Below are positions 7,544 to 16,491 of a DNA stretch of 64,000 bases, piece by piece. Position 1 is the stretch's first letter; every line of letters begins with the position of its first letter. Source of the stretch: Bifidobacterium [indicum] DSM 20214 = LMG 11587 (GTDB lineage Bacteria; Actinomycetota; Actinomycetes; Actinomycetales; Bifidobacteriaceae); NCBI RefSeq assembly GCF_000706765.1, contig NZ_CP006018.1, positions 1,426,001 to 1,490,000 on the forward strand, in the 5' to 3' direction. The translations under genes were made by a program, and so were the position numbers. A model generated the notes under the pieces. The model saw only the letters and a list, made by a program, of their open reading frames with translations. It made no database searches and was not told where the DNA came from.

Positions 7544-8374
7544 CATCTCTCCAGGGCACACGGCCCTTCCGGTCGGACAGACAACCAACTGGCCGTTCGA
7601 CGGCGCCTCCATACGGTACGCCGATTGGGCGCCTCATTTTGCCTGGGTCTGGCGGTCTTTTCACTCCTGCAGATATTGATGGGCCTGATGGGACACCGGG
7701 AGATTCTTGTTGCAGTCTCTGACATAGCCCGCGGCGATATAATCACCACATCCATGGTCTCGACCAGAACCATGACCGGCTCCTACGATCTGCCCGGCTC
7801 TTTTTCCTCACCCGACCAGGTCCTGGGCCAAATCACCCGGGTATCCGTCACCCGAGACCGCCCACTTCTGGATGTTATGGTCGCCGGCCGTTATCCGGAA
7901 CCACCCGGGACGACCTCCGTAAGCCTCCACCTGTCCAGCAGCACCGACTCCCTGGACCCGGGCGACCAGGTCAAGCTGCTGGCTCCCCACGGTTGTCAGC
8001 CTCAGGAAGCAGTCCCTTCGAATCTTGTCGTCCACCCCACTTCGGCAACCGGCGACTCCGGTTCTGACGGGCCATGCGTCCTATCACAGCAGGCACTGAT
8101 TCTCAACCTCCCCCCGAAGCCCAAGACCTCATCAACCACCGGCCCGGACACCTCCACGCCCAAGCAGGAGGCTCGACTTGTCACCATGGCGATGGAGCCC
8201 GATGATGCTGTGAGGGTCCTCTCCATGGACCCGGACACTCCCCTGGTGGCCGTCCGCCTGAAGAACGGGGACGGTATCGAGGGCCCCGGTCCGACACCCT
8301 CCGAAGACAATAAGCACCATCCCGAGGCCATGACACCGATAATGAAAACAGGAATCCAGACACATGTGCCTTGA
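7532..8374 (+). CDS. SAF-domain membrane-anchored protein (CpaB/RcpC-like)
   Basis: The 280-residue protein has a basic N-terminus (RRRLHTVRRLG), one membrane segment (about residues 32-50), then an extracytoplasmic SAF domain: ILVAVSDIARGDIITTSMVSTRTM and LGQITRVSVTRDRPLLDVMV. The rest is Pro/Ser/Thr-rich and probably flexible. SAF domains of this kind occur in CpaB/RcpC pilus-assembly proteins, but actinobacteria keep a stand-alone version beside mscL whose job is unknown. The start ATG is buried in the preceding hairpin; an in-frame TTG 34 codons on (RRLGAS) is a possible alternative but would remove part of the basic anchor. Confidence 0.75.
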   Translation: MADFHLSRAHGPSGRTDNQLAVRRRLHTVRRLGASFCLGLAVFSLLQILMGLMGHREILVAVSDIARGDIITTSMVSTRTMTGSYDLPGSFSSPDQVLGQITRVSVTRDRPLLDVMVAGRYPEPPGTTSVSLHLSSSTDSLDPGDQVKLLAPHGCQPQEAVPSNLVVHPTSATGDSGSDGPCVLSQQALILNLPPKPKTSSTTGPDTSTPKQEARLVTMAMEPDDAVRVLSMDPDTPLVAVRLKNGDGIEGPGPTPSEDNKHHPEAMTPIMKTGIQTHVP

Positions 8375-8401
8375 GCACAGTGAAGGATAGGGAGGAAAGT
8401 C

Positions 8402-8932
8402 ATGGACTCAATCAATCATTTCGCAGTCGAGGAGACCGCACAGGCGGCCAGGAAAATCTCCGAGGTCAGCAACAAGGGCGTGGTGGGAGAGTTCAAGCAG
8501 TTCATCTCCCGGGGGTCGATGATCGACATGGCCGTCGGTGTGGTCATGGGCTCCGCCGTGACCACCATCGTCAACTCCATCGTCAACAACCTGATCAGCC
8601 CCTTGATCGCCATGATCTTCGGCAAGCCGGACCTGTCGGGACTACTGACCATCACCTACCGGAACGCCACCATATCCTTCGGTGCGGTGCTCACGGCCCT
8701 GCTGAACTTCTTCCTCATCGCCCTTGCCGTCTATTTCTGCATCATCCTGCCGATCAACAAGCTGCGGCAGATCAGCAGGGCGGCCTCAGGGGTCAAGGAC
8801 AAGCCCGGAACCCCCTCCACCGAGGACCAGACCCTCCAGCTCCTGCAGCAGATTGCCGCCGACATCCGCGCAACCCGGACGGATGAAAACCAGGGTGAGC
8901 ATGCTGCAGAGCGTCCCGAATCCAGCCTGTGA
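8402..8932 (+). CDS. mscL: Large-conductance mechanosensitive channel MscL
   Basis: The 176-residue protein has an N-terminal amphipathic stretch ending GEFKQFISRGSMIDMAVGVVMGSAVTTIVNSIVNNLISPLI (TM1, the MscL pore helix), then a loop, TM2 (LTALLNFFLIALAVYFCIILPINKL) and a cytoplasmic helical tail. It opens under membrane tension to release solutes in hypo-osmotic shock. The N-terminus carries about 24 extra residues before the usual FKQF start, and the tail is longer than in Escherichia coli (136 residues). The ATG has GGGAGG at six bases. It closes the plus-strand cluster and is followed by a 17-bp terminator stem. Confidence 0.96.
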   Translation: MDSINHFAVEETAQAARKISEVSNKGVVGEFKQFISRGSMIDMAVGVVMGSAVTTIVNSIVNNLISPLIAMIFGKPDLSGLLTITYRNATISFGAVLTALLNFFLIALAVYFCIILPINKLRQISRAASGVKDKPGTPSTEDQTLQLLQQIAADIRATRTDENQGEHAAERPESSL

Positions 8933-9007
8933 ATTTCAAACAGCCTGGAATCATGGCAAGGTGAGCCCCGAGGGGAACGCTCCCGACGGGGGCCGGATTT
9001 CAAAAAG

Positions 9008-9053
9008 AGTCCCTGCCTGCAACCAGAACAACCGGTTGCAGGCAGGGACTTTC
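9008..9053. terminator. Strong terminator between mscL and the helicase-like cluster
   Basis: A 17-bp perfect stem, agtccctgcctgcaacc (9008-9024) with its complement at 9034-9050, has a nine-base loop. It lies between convergent genes and could stop transcription from both; A-rich sequence precedes and a short T-run follows. Confidence 0.85.
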
Positions 9054-9116
9054 AGTACTCAAACGGACTCCCGGTCCGGAGAGCGGCCCGCAGACAAAGA
9101 GTCGGCCATCCGATGC

Positions 9117-9320
9117 TCAGTCCTTGCCCTCAGCCGGGAAGAGACCCCAGTGGGGAGGAAGCTCGTCCAGGATGCGACGGTCATCCTCGCTCCGTCGGTC
9201 CTCTTCGGTCTGCCTATCCGTGGAATCCATGAAGGTGCTGTCGGCATCGAACCGTTCCGTCCCCGTGCGCACCACACGACGGTGTCGGCGGGGACGACCA
9301 GGACTTTCCGCTTCTACCAT
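9117..9320 (-). CDS. Small charged protein coupled to the helicase-like gene
   Basis: This 67-residue product is rich in Arg, Asp and Glu (for example TDRQTEEDRRSEDDRRI) and ends LPPHWGLFPAEGKD. I recognise no family. Its ATG shares a base with the TGA stop of the upstream helicase-like gene (TGATG at 9322-9318), the arrangement of translational coupling, which argues that it is real and made together with that protein. It has no hydrophobic segment or cysteine. Confidence 0.55.
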   Translation of the reverse strand: MVEAESPGRPRRHRRVVRTGTERFDADSTFMDSTDRQTEEDRRSEDDRRILDELPPHWGLFPAEGKD

Positions 9321-12300
9321 CAGTGGGCCTGCTGGTAGATATCCGCCAAGCGGGCGACGATACGGTCGGCTTCCTTATCCGGATTGACGAAGGTCGAGAC
9401 GCTCCAGACGGTCATGACGGACCAACCCAGCCTTTGCAGGTCCTCCGTGTTGAAGCGATGGCGCTCACGGGTGGACTGGGTATGCATGAATTCGACATTA
9501 TCGGTCAGGACGGCCAGGGCGTAGGGCTTGTCCTTGAGACCAACCACCAGCGGAATCCTGGGGGAATCCTCATATCCGTAGTCGACCGCAACATCCAATC
9601 CACGCGAGCGCAGACGCTGGGCCAGGTCACGGAAGAGGACGTTGGTCGATTCGGATGCCGAACCCGGCTGGGGTTCTTCATCACCCAGGCCCTCAACCCA
9701 GGCCAGGAGCTCCTTCAGGAGCTTGGGGCCAGGCTGGTGGAGACGATCGTCCTCCAGGTCCTGGGATTCGAACGCAGTGATGATATCCAGGTCACGGTCA
9801 GCCAAGGCCAGAGCATCCAGGAGCATTCCGCTGCCGCCGTCACCCTCCAGCTCGCCGAATTGCTGCAGGAGACGACCATGGGAGGTCTTGGCAAAGCCCA
9901 GGGTCAGCACCACATCCGTGGCCTTGGCCCCGCATACCTCATCGATACCGATGATGCGTACATGTCGGAGGAACTTGCCGAAAGCCTGATCTTTGGCGGC
10001 CGCGGCCTTCAACTCGGCCCCCAACCTGGAACGGTGGTTGGAGGAGAGGGTCACGACAGTCAGGATGTATGAGGCAGGCACGATGGAGAAGGAGGCCGCC
10101 CGCTGCCGGAGGAGGTCCACAACGGCCATCACCTCCTGCTGGTTGGACTCGACCAGGCCGGTCGCCATGACTGGCACACCGGTACCTTCGACCCTGGTCA
10201 GCCTGACCCTTCCGCAGGATCGTTCACAAGGCAGCGAAGCGGGAAGGGTTCCATACCCATGCCCCTGGAGGAAGCCGGACAGGAGCGGGCTGCGTCTGGA
10301 CGGGCGGGCGGGGGCCTGGACCGGAACCAGCTGGTCGACCAGCTGGAGGAGACCCTCCGAGGTAATGGTCGGACGATGGGCGATGACCGCCACCTGCCCG
10401 GCCCTGGCCAGGACGGTCAGGACCTGGATGGAGGGCATATGGGCCCCGGCATCGATGATGACCGTATCGGCCAGCTGAGTCGGATTGGTCCGGGTGGCCA
10501 GGGTTGCAGGGGTGGCGATGATGATGGGCTTTGTAGCTGCCAGAATGCCGGGATGCGCCTGCTGGAAGGCCGACAGGGATGCGCTGGGGTTCCCGGCCAG
10601 CATGGTATGGAACTGGTTGGCCTCCTGGGTGCGGGAGAAGAGCAGCTCCGAAAGACGCTTCTCGCTCTCCTGGGCCACCATGGGTCCAACACTGTCCACG
10701 TGCTGTGCATCAACCTGGTTGAAACGCTCGGCGGCATTGGACAGGGCCGAGCCATCCTGGTTGGAGATGATCTGGGAGGAGTGCATGATGTCATCGAAGA
10801 CCGTGGTCCACCAGGCCAGCCCCAGCTCTCCTCGGACGGCCTCGCGCTCCACCTGCCGGGTGCGGAGGTCCTGAACAAGATCATCCAGCCCAACAGCCTT
10901 GAACTCCCCTTCCAGGGAGCAACGCTCCGGCAGGGTATCCAGGGACAGGTGGTCATCAAAGAGGGCCTTGAGCCTCTCCTCCACCTTGTTGAATTCCATG
11001 ATTTCCAGGTCGCCGCCGCTGGGCGTGGTGGTCAGGACCGTATCCAGGGCCGTCATGTCCTGGATCAGGGCATCCTGGGTGTCGATTATCGTATCCAGCT
11101 TGGGCGGAAGAACGGGCCAGCCGCCATGGGGAACAAAGGTGCGCCATTGGTCGGCCTGCTTGGCCACCACCTGAAGTGCCGCATGCAGGTCTTCGGCCTG
11201 GGCACCCGGCCTGAGCAGGCTCTTGGCCTCCTTGACCAGTCGACGGCGTTCCCAGAAGCCAAGATTGGTTCCGTTGGCCTTTCGGTCGGCCTTGGACTTG
11301 GTGGCCTCGATCATGGCCGGAATATCACGCTCGAAAATGGCTGGCTGGAACACGTCGAGGACCCGGCGCAGGTTCTTCAGGACAACCACCTGCTTCCCCC
11401 AGTCACGAACAGTGGCAGGCACCGGAAAACCGCAGGTCTCCACGGTGGACTTGACCTGCTCACGGGTGGCGGGCAGAAGCCGCTGAAGGAGGCGGACGAC
11501 CCTGGCATAGGCGTCCACGGCCTCATTCTCGCTGGTCAGGGTGGCCCCGAACCAGGGGGTGTCGTCGGGCCCGATGGTGAATTCACCCAGCTGAGCCGCA
11601 CGCTCCAACTTCTCGGCCCAGACATCCATCTGCGCCTGGAGGGAGTGGGCCGTAGCCGCACTCAGGCGGACCCTGGTCACAGGATGGGAGGGAAGGTTGG
11701 CAATCTGGGCAAGGTTCTGGATGGTCTGGTAGGCCGAGACTCCCCAACCCGTGTCCACACCGTGCAGGTCGCCCAGGTACCGGGTGAGCCGGGTACGCAC
11801 GCCCACCAACTCGTCGGCCACCTGGTCGAAGTGTTCGGTCGCCTTACCGGGCTTGAAGCCCACAGCATCAATCAGACGTCGATCCAGGGCTTGACTGAAC
11901 TGACCGTCGGTCATATCAAGGACCATATCAGCCATGCCGTTGGCCTCAAGCCGGTGCTGGAACCGACGCTTCTGCTCAACCACACAGGGCACGTAGAGAA
12001 CCGTCCGCCCCGCCGCGACACAGCGGGCTGCGATGGCCAGGGCATCTTCCGCGCTCTCCCGACCGGTCTGTTCATCCAGGAGGACGCTGTGGCCCGAGCC
12101 AACCAGTTGGGCGGCATACCTGACCTGGTTATCAACGTCTCCGGCCTCGAATTCACTGTGCGGGTCGGCATCGAAAGGACTGTACTCAGGTACGGACTCG
12201 CCCCTGAGCCTGGCAGAGGCCTCCTGGTCTCCTGCCATGGCATCCAGCAGATCATTGCCGGTCGGCCCGGCCTCCATCCTGTCCAGGATGGTCAGGCTCT

Positions 12301-13027
12301 CCCCCAGCAGCTGGGCGGAGGGCTCGATGTAGCATCCAAGAACGATTTTCCGTTCAATCGTAAAGTCGTTGATCTTGGGGGCAATCAGCTCGGTCATGTC
12401 CTTGAAGAGGGACGAGGTCTCTGGGGTGCCACCTTCGTAGTGCGAGGCGGAGAAGAGCCTGGAGGTGTCCAGATTGACCCCCCTCTCCCGCATGGCGGAG
12501 ATAAAGACCGGATTCAGGTCGACCTTTCCCGTGAAGCGGATGGAGGCCCGGGATGCCCCTTCCCGTCCTTCCTCGATGCAGACCGGGTAAAGGAGGACGG
12601 GCATGGCCTTGCCCTGCCAGGCTGCCACACCCACCACCAGGGAGAGCTGGGCGCAACCGCTTATACGCTCTTTTGCCGCCTGGTCGTCGAGTACCCGCTC
12701 CAGACGTCGATGGGCGGCGCGAAGCATCCCCCTGTCCCTGAAGAGGGCATTCAGGTGCACCTGCCCGCTGGCGAACAGCTGGGCGATTCCCGAGGGATGG
12801 GCATGGGTCAGATCCATTTGCGCAGCCAGTTGCCCAACGTTTTCCAGGGGGGTGACCCCGGCCTGGTTCTGGTAGTCCTGCCTCCACGACCGGATGCGGT
12901 CCAAGGCAGACATGCCGGTCTCTTCCCGCTCAGGTTCGCGGGCGGACCCGTTTCGATCTTCCTGGCTCATTCCTACGCTTCCCTGCTCCTGGGCCATCTC
13001 GTCACTGTTCACTATCTGTTCGCTCAT
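9320..13027 (-). CDS. Large protein resembling a superfamily 1 helicase with a C-terminal nuclease fold, catalytic motifs degenerate
   Basis: The 1235-residue protein follows the order of DUF4011-type helicases: an N-terminal domain (about 40-160, with LVVGVAAWQ and MPVLLYPVCIEE), a split helicase core, and a C-terminal domain like the Vsr/MTES_1575-type endonucleases (about 1133-1235, with ERHRFNTEDLQRLGWSVMTV). The Walker A position reads DEQTGRES instead of GPPGTGKS (about 317-327). The Walker B position reads IIDAGAHM instead of IVDEASQM (about 853-860). In the nuclease part the usual IDLAV and ECDG read IPLVV and LTDN. It therefore looks like a pseudo-enzyme kept for binding. It lies seven bases after the FHA gene. 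A start at 13051, overlapping the FHA stop, is also open. Confidence 0.7.
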   Translation of the reverse strand: MSEQIVNSDEMAQEQGSVGMSQEDRNGSAREPEREETGMSALDRIRSWRQDYQNQAGVTPLENVGQLAAQMDLTHAHPSGIAQLFASGQVHLNALFRDRGMLRAAHRRLERVLDDQAAKERISGCAQLSLVVGVAAWQGKAMPVLLYPVCIEEGREGASRASIRFTGKVDLNPVFISAMRERGVNLDTSRLFSASHYEGGTPETSSLFKDMTELIAPKINDFTIERKIVLGCYIEPSAQLLGESLTILDRMEAGPTGNDLLDAMAGDQEASARLRGESVPEYSPFDADPHSEFEAGDVDNQVRYAAQLVGSGHSVLLDEQTGRESAEDALAIAARCVAAGRTVLYVPCVVEQKRRFQHRLEANGMADMVLDMTDGQFSQALDRRLIDAVGFKPGKATEHFDQVADELVGVRTRLTRYLGDLHGVDTGWGVSAYQTIQNLAQIANLPSHPVTRVRLSAATAHSLQAQMDVWAEKLERAAQLGEFTIGPDDTPWFGATLTSENEAVDAYARVVRLLQRLLPATREQVKSTVETCGFPVPATVRDWGKQVVVLKNLRRVLDVFQPAIFERDIPAMIEATKSKADRKANGTNLGFWERRRLVKEAKSLLRPGAQAEDLHAALQVVAKQADQWRTFVPHGGWPVLPPKLDTIIDTQDALIQDMTALDTVLTTTPSGGDLEIMEFNKVEERLKALFDDHLSLDTLPERCSLEGEFKAVGLDDLVQDLRTRQVEREAVRGELGLAWWTTVFDDIMHSSQIISNQDGSALSNAAERFNQVDAQHVDSVGPMVAQESEKRLSELLFSRTQEANQFHTMLAGNPSASLSAFQQAHPGILAATKPIIIATPATLATRTNPTQLADTVIIDAGAHMPSIQVLTVLARAGQVAVIAHRPTITSEGLLQLVDQLVPVQAPARPSRRSPLLSGFLQGHGYGTLPASLPCERSCGRVRLTRVEGTGVPVMATGLVESNQQEVMAVVDLLRQRAASFSIVPASYILTVVTLSSNHRSRLGAELKAAAAKDQAFGKFLRHVRIIGIDEVCGAKATDVVLTLGFAKTSHGRLLQQFGELEGDGGSGMLLDALALADRDLDIITAFESQDLEDDRLHQPGPKLLKELLAWVEGLGDEEPQPGSASESTNVLFRDLAQRLRSRGLDVAVDYGYEDSPRIPLVVGLKDKPYALAVLTDNVEFMHTQSTRERHRFNTEDLQRLGWSVMTVWSVSTFVNPDKEADRIVARLADIYQQAH

Positions 13028-13034
13028 TCCTGAC

Positions 13035-14579
13035 TCACTTCCCGGTGGCATTCAGATACTCGCGATAGCCCTCATTGGCCTGAAGGGCCTCATCGATATC
13101 CTCGTTGCCCTGGGCGGACAACCAGGCGTAAAGGTCATCATAAAGGGCAGGATTCATGGCCAGGAAGGGCAGCAACTGGGTGTGTTTGGCCATCTCGAAC
13201 TGGAGGGCGAAATCGGAGGTGCGCTTGGCGTCGTCCGAACTCATCCCATCCACTTCGATGACTTCCTCCTGATTGCCATACTCCCCCTTGGCAACCCGAT
13301 CAAAGACGGAACCCGGCTCGAATGCAGGCCGGTAGGTCTGCTCAGCATCTGCCGAACTGACCTCAATCTCCTGGCGCTCCCCGGCCATTTCCTGTTCCTG
13401 CTGGGCCATACGGGCCAGTTCGACTGCGCCGAGTGGCTGGAAGGCCCCCTCCTGTGTGGGCTGCTGGGCTGAGGTTTCGTGCTGGACCTGGGCAGCGTGC
13501 TGCTGCGGCTGGATAGCCGGCTGCATACCGGTCTGGGTCTGGACTGGCAACGGCTGTCGGGCTTGAACCTGCGGCTGAGCCTGAGGCTGGGGCTGGACCT
13601 GAGGCTGTGATTGGGCCTGCGACTGGGGCATAGCACCTGCATACGGCCGAACCTGAGGCTGGGGCTGACCCTGCTCAGCCGGGGCAGGAGTACCCGCCTC
13701 GCCTGCCTGGGCGTTTCTGGCATCGTCGAACAGATTGCGCTGGACCGGAGGCTTCCCCTCCTGTCCTACAGGCTGGGCCAGGACCGGCAGACCATCCACC
13801 TGCTGATTGCCCTGCGCGGATTGGGCGGGCACCTGCTGCTCAGACGTTTCTGGCAGGTTTTGGGCCGGGGGCTGCTGCCGAGTCTGTGCCTGGGGTTCAA
13901 CATCGGGCCGTGGCTGTGATGGGGCTCCTGCAGACTGTACATTTTGTGCTGGCACCTGGTCACCCTGGGAGGGAATCTGCGACTGGGTGGCTGCGGCATC
14001 ACCTGCACCCAAGGCCATGTCATGCAGGGCACTGACCCGGTTCCGGACCCCGTCGGCACGGAAAATACCCGTCGGTTCGCCCGCCCTCATGTCAAGGATG
14101 TCGTCCACCGACATACCGGAGGCATCCGGTTCCACTGGTTCCCTCCGCTCATTCGCGTAGGAGAAGAGATCAGGCACCTGGCGGGCCTGGCTGTCCTCCG
14201 CCCGGACCTGTGCCTCGACCTGAACGAAGTCCACCGGCACATCCCCGAACTGGAAACGCACGGAAGATCCCGGCAGAAGGAAGTCGGCCTGGCTGGGCAG
14301 ACGGACCAGGGAACCATCGCCCTGAACCAGATAGGAGCCATTGGTGGATCCCATGTCACGCAGGACAGCGGAACCATCCTCGCCATAGGTGAAAACGGCA
14401 TGGCGTTTGGACATGGACTTGGTCCCATCGGGAACCTCAAGGCGTCGTCTGCCATCATCGCCGAGAGGCCTCAGGGGCTTACGCCCAATCTCCAAGCTCT
14501 GACCGGGTTCCAGTCTGGTCTCTTCGACCCCATTGACCTTAATCATCCACTCCAGCTTTGGTCTCTGACCGTCACTCAC
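13035..14579 (-). CDS. FHA-domain protein with Gln/Pro-rich linker
   Basis: The 514-residue protein starts at GTG with GGGAGG eight bases upstream. An FHA domain fills about residues 10-110, with the phosphothreonine-binding motifs SLEIGRKPL, SMSKRHAVF and DMGSTNGSYL. A Gln/Pro-rich, repeat-like linker covers about 205-380 (many PQPQ and QSQ units). The C-terminal 60 residues (LLPFLAMNPALYDDLYAWL and following) resemble the variant leucine-rich repeat found in actinobacterial proteins. FHA domains recruit partners phosphorylated by Ser/Thr kinases. It is the first gene of an apparent operon with the helicase-like protein and the 67-residue protein; no kinase gene is nearby. Confidence 0.85.
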   Translation of the reverse strand: MSDGQRPKLEWMIKVNGVEETRLEPGQSLEIGRKPLRPLGDDGRRRLEVPDGTKSMSKRHAVFTYGEDGSAVLRDMGSTNGSYLVQGDGSLVRLPSQADFLLPGSSVRFQFGDVPVDFVQVEAQVRAEDSQARQVPDLFSYANERREPVEPDASGMSVDDILDMRAGEPTGIFRADGVRNRVSALHDMALGAGDAAATQSQIPSQGDQVPAQNVQSAGAPSQPRPDVEPQAQTRQQPPAQNLPETSEQQVPAQSAQGNQQVDGLPVLAQPVGQEGKPPVQRNLFDDARNAQAGEAGTPAPAEQGQPQPQVRPYAGAMPQSQAQSQPQVQPQPQAQPQVQARQPLPVQTQTGMQPAIQPQQHAAQVQHETSAQQPTQEGAFQPLGAVELARMAQQEQEMAGERQEIEVSSADAEQTYRPAFEPGSVFDRVAKGEYGNQEEVIEVDGMSSDDAKRTSDFALQFEMAKHTQLLPFLAMNPALYDDLYAWLSAQGNEDIDEALQANEGYREYLNATGK

Positions 14580-14799
14580 GCTATGGACCTCCCAATCTGC
14601 AGCCGCCTTCACACAGTAATAAGGCTATTGTGTCATGAAATCCTGAAATAGGTCCGCCCGCGATATGAATCGACCGATAACCGGCACATCATCCACATCA
14701 TCGACAGGTCGGGCACCCATCCCAGAGCCCCATTACACGAAATCAGGACTTATCCGCAAACGCCGGGGACGCCCGGCGGCAAGGACGATCAAAAGTACA

Positions 14800-14843
14800 A
14801 TCGGTTCCGGCCGACACCCCGAAAGGCGTCGGCCGGAACCGAT
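14800..14843 (-). terminator. Terminator after the GH30 pair
   Basis: A 16-bp perfect stem, atcggttccggccgac (14800-14815) with its complement at 14828-14843, has a 12-base loop and is followed on the minus strand by TTGTACTTTTG. It ends the GH30 transcript. The rest of 14580-14799 holds the upstream region of the FHA gene and no gene that I can support. Confidence 0.85.
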
Positions 14844-14888
14844 ACGACCGTGCAGCAGATCACTGCCGGTCAAGAGTGCCGAGTGCCG

Positions 14889-16415
14889 TCAGACATCGGT
14901 CTCATCCCTGTCATCCTCGGGGTGGGGAGTCATGTAGACCTCGAACTCCTCATCATCGGGAACAGTGGAGTCATTGATCCGTTCGCCGGGAACCCGATGG
15001 TAGGAAACCGTGCCGTAGGCCGGAACCTCAACCAGTCGCCACCTGGCCCCCTCACCATTGATGCCGACCGCCGCCTGAACGGGGGTTCCGGTCGGGTTAT
15101 AGAGGATGAGACTGATTTCTCCACACCCTCGGACGAAGGCCACCGAGCCAAGGCCACCCCTGCGGCCATCAGGGGTATAGGAGGTGGAGGCAACCCTGCG
15201 CGCCCCCACCGGCACGTCCTGGCCATAGTTGCGCAGCATGAAGTACTCCATGTTCCGCTTCACCTTGCCGGTCCCTGAGTCAATCGTGATGACGCCACGG
15301 CGGCCCACGGTCTTGGCCCAACTGGGTAGACCACGCTCGTCCAAGGCCAGGTTCCACAGATCGATCATGCCCACGCCCTGGCGGACCAGGCCCGTGCCGA
15401 TTTCGCCGAACATGACATGGCTGGCCTCTTCAACGGTCTCATCCAGCATGCAACGACGCTCGCTCATGATGCCCCTCCACTGGGGGAACTGACGGCTTGC
15501 GTTGAAGACCCACTTCGGCAGACCGGAATAGGTATGGAGGGCGAAGCCGGCAAAGCTGAGGGACTCGGTCGGGGTCATGTACTCACTGACAGGCCGGGTG
15601 AAGAACCGAAGTCCATCATCCCCGAAGAATATCTCGACCTCGGGGAAACTGTGGTCCAGGGCCGGGCGCAGATAGTCAACGCCCCAACGTGTCAGCTCCT
15701 CCGGGGTCCAGACGGTCATGGGCCAGGAGGGATTGTTGGAGGGTTCGTTCTGCATGGTCACGGCTGCAATCGGGATGCCCAAGTCGCGGTAGGCCTGGAT
15801 GAACCTGACGAAGTACTGGGCGTAGACGTAATCGATTTTGTCCTTGTTCCGGTACCCGTTGCCACAGTACTCACCCAGCCGCAACCGGCCCGACCCTTCA
15901 AGTCGGTTGCTGGTCTTCATCCACGCCGGAGCCGTCCAGGGAGAGGCCAGGATACGGATGCCGGGGTTGATGGCCATGATCTCCTGAAGGACCGGTACCA
16001 CATACTTCATGTCCCTGGTGGCATCGGGAGAGCCGGGCTCCCCCTCGCCGATGGAGAAGTGATCCAGGGCCGCATCCGTCACCACGCCATCGGGCAGGTC
16101 GTCATACGAGTAGTAACGCTGGCTCGAAAAGTCACAGGACCCGATGCAGATGCGGAGGGTAGAGAATCCACCCTGGGCCGGATCGAACATCTCGGTCAGT
16201 ATCCTGCTGCGCTGACCCGCGTCCATACTGGTCATGAACAGGTAGGCACTGGAATCGGTCAGGGCCGCTCCGGCACCCTCCCAAAGCTGATACTGCCGGG
16301 TCGGATCAACCTGAATCGGGACGGCCTGACCCGGATCTGACACCGTGGCCGGAGAGTCCATTGGCCGACGCCTTTGGAAGAGGTCACCCGATGTGATTGT
16401 CCATAGTTCTTTCAT
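14889..16415 (-). CDS. GH30 family glycoside hydrolase (second of a tandem pair)
   Basis: The 508-residue protein has no signal peptide, so it is probably cytoplasmic. GH30 features are a (beta/alpha)8 barrel with the acid/base glutamate in AVTMQNEPSNNP (about residue 221), the probable nucleophile glutamate in GIMSERRCML (about 325), the family segment DLWNLALDERGLPSW, and a C-terminal beta domain. GH30 enzymes retain stereochemistry and act on beta-linked glucose, xylose or related sugars; the substrate is not readable from sequence. It is 75 bases downstream of a close paralogue and probably in the same transcript. The ATG has an AGG-rich site (CGAGGCAAGC). Confidence 0.88.
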   Translation of the reverse strand: MKELWTITSGDLFQRRRPMDSPATVSDPGQAVPIQVDPTRQYQLWEGAGAALTDSSAYLFMTSMDAGQRSRILTEMFDPAQGGFSTLRICIGSCDFSSQRYYSYDDLPDGVVTDAALDHFSIGEGEPGSPDATRDMKYVVPVLQEIMAINPGIRILASPWTAPAWMKTSNRLEGSGRLRLGEYCGNGYRNKDKIDYVYAQYFVRFIQAYRDLGIPIAAVTMQNEPSNNPSWPMTVWTPEELTRWGVDYLRPALDHSFPEVEIFFGDDGLRFFTRPVSEYMTPTESLSFAGFALHTYSGLPKWVFNASRQFPQWRGIMSERRCMLDETVEEASHVMFGEIGTGLVRQGVGMIDLWNLALDERGLPSWAKTVGRRGVITIDSGTGKVKRNMEYFMLRNYGQDVPVGARRVASTSYTPDGRRGGLGSVAFVRGCGEISLILYNPTGTPVQAAVGINGEGARWRLVEVPAYGTVSYHRVPGERINDSTVPDDEEFEVYMTPHPEDDRDETDV

Positions 16416-16491
16416 GCTTGCCTCGTTTCACGAATTTCCACGACTACCGCCATTGGGGTTTGCCCGGGCCCACCCTGCCGCTCTGTCACGT

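Noticed and set aside
10259-13033. 924-codon open frame on the plus strand opposite the helicase-like gene
   Set aside because: No family motif, Gly/Gln/His-rich translation, no ribosome-binding site; the minus-strand frame has fold-defining motifs and fits the neighbouring gene.
13440-13960. Tandem repeats or CRISPR-like array in the FHA gene
   Set aside because: The repetition is Gln/Pro codon repetition in an open reading frame with irregular units, not spacers and repeats.
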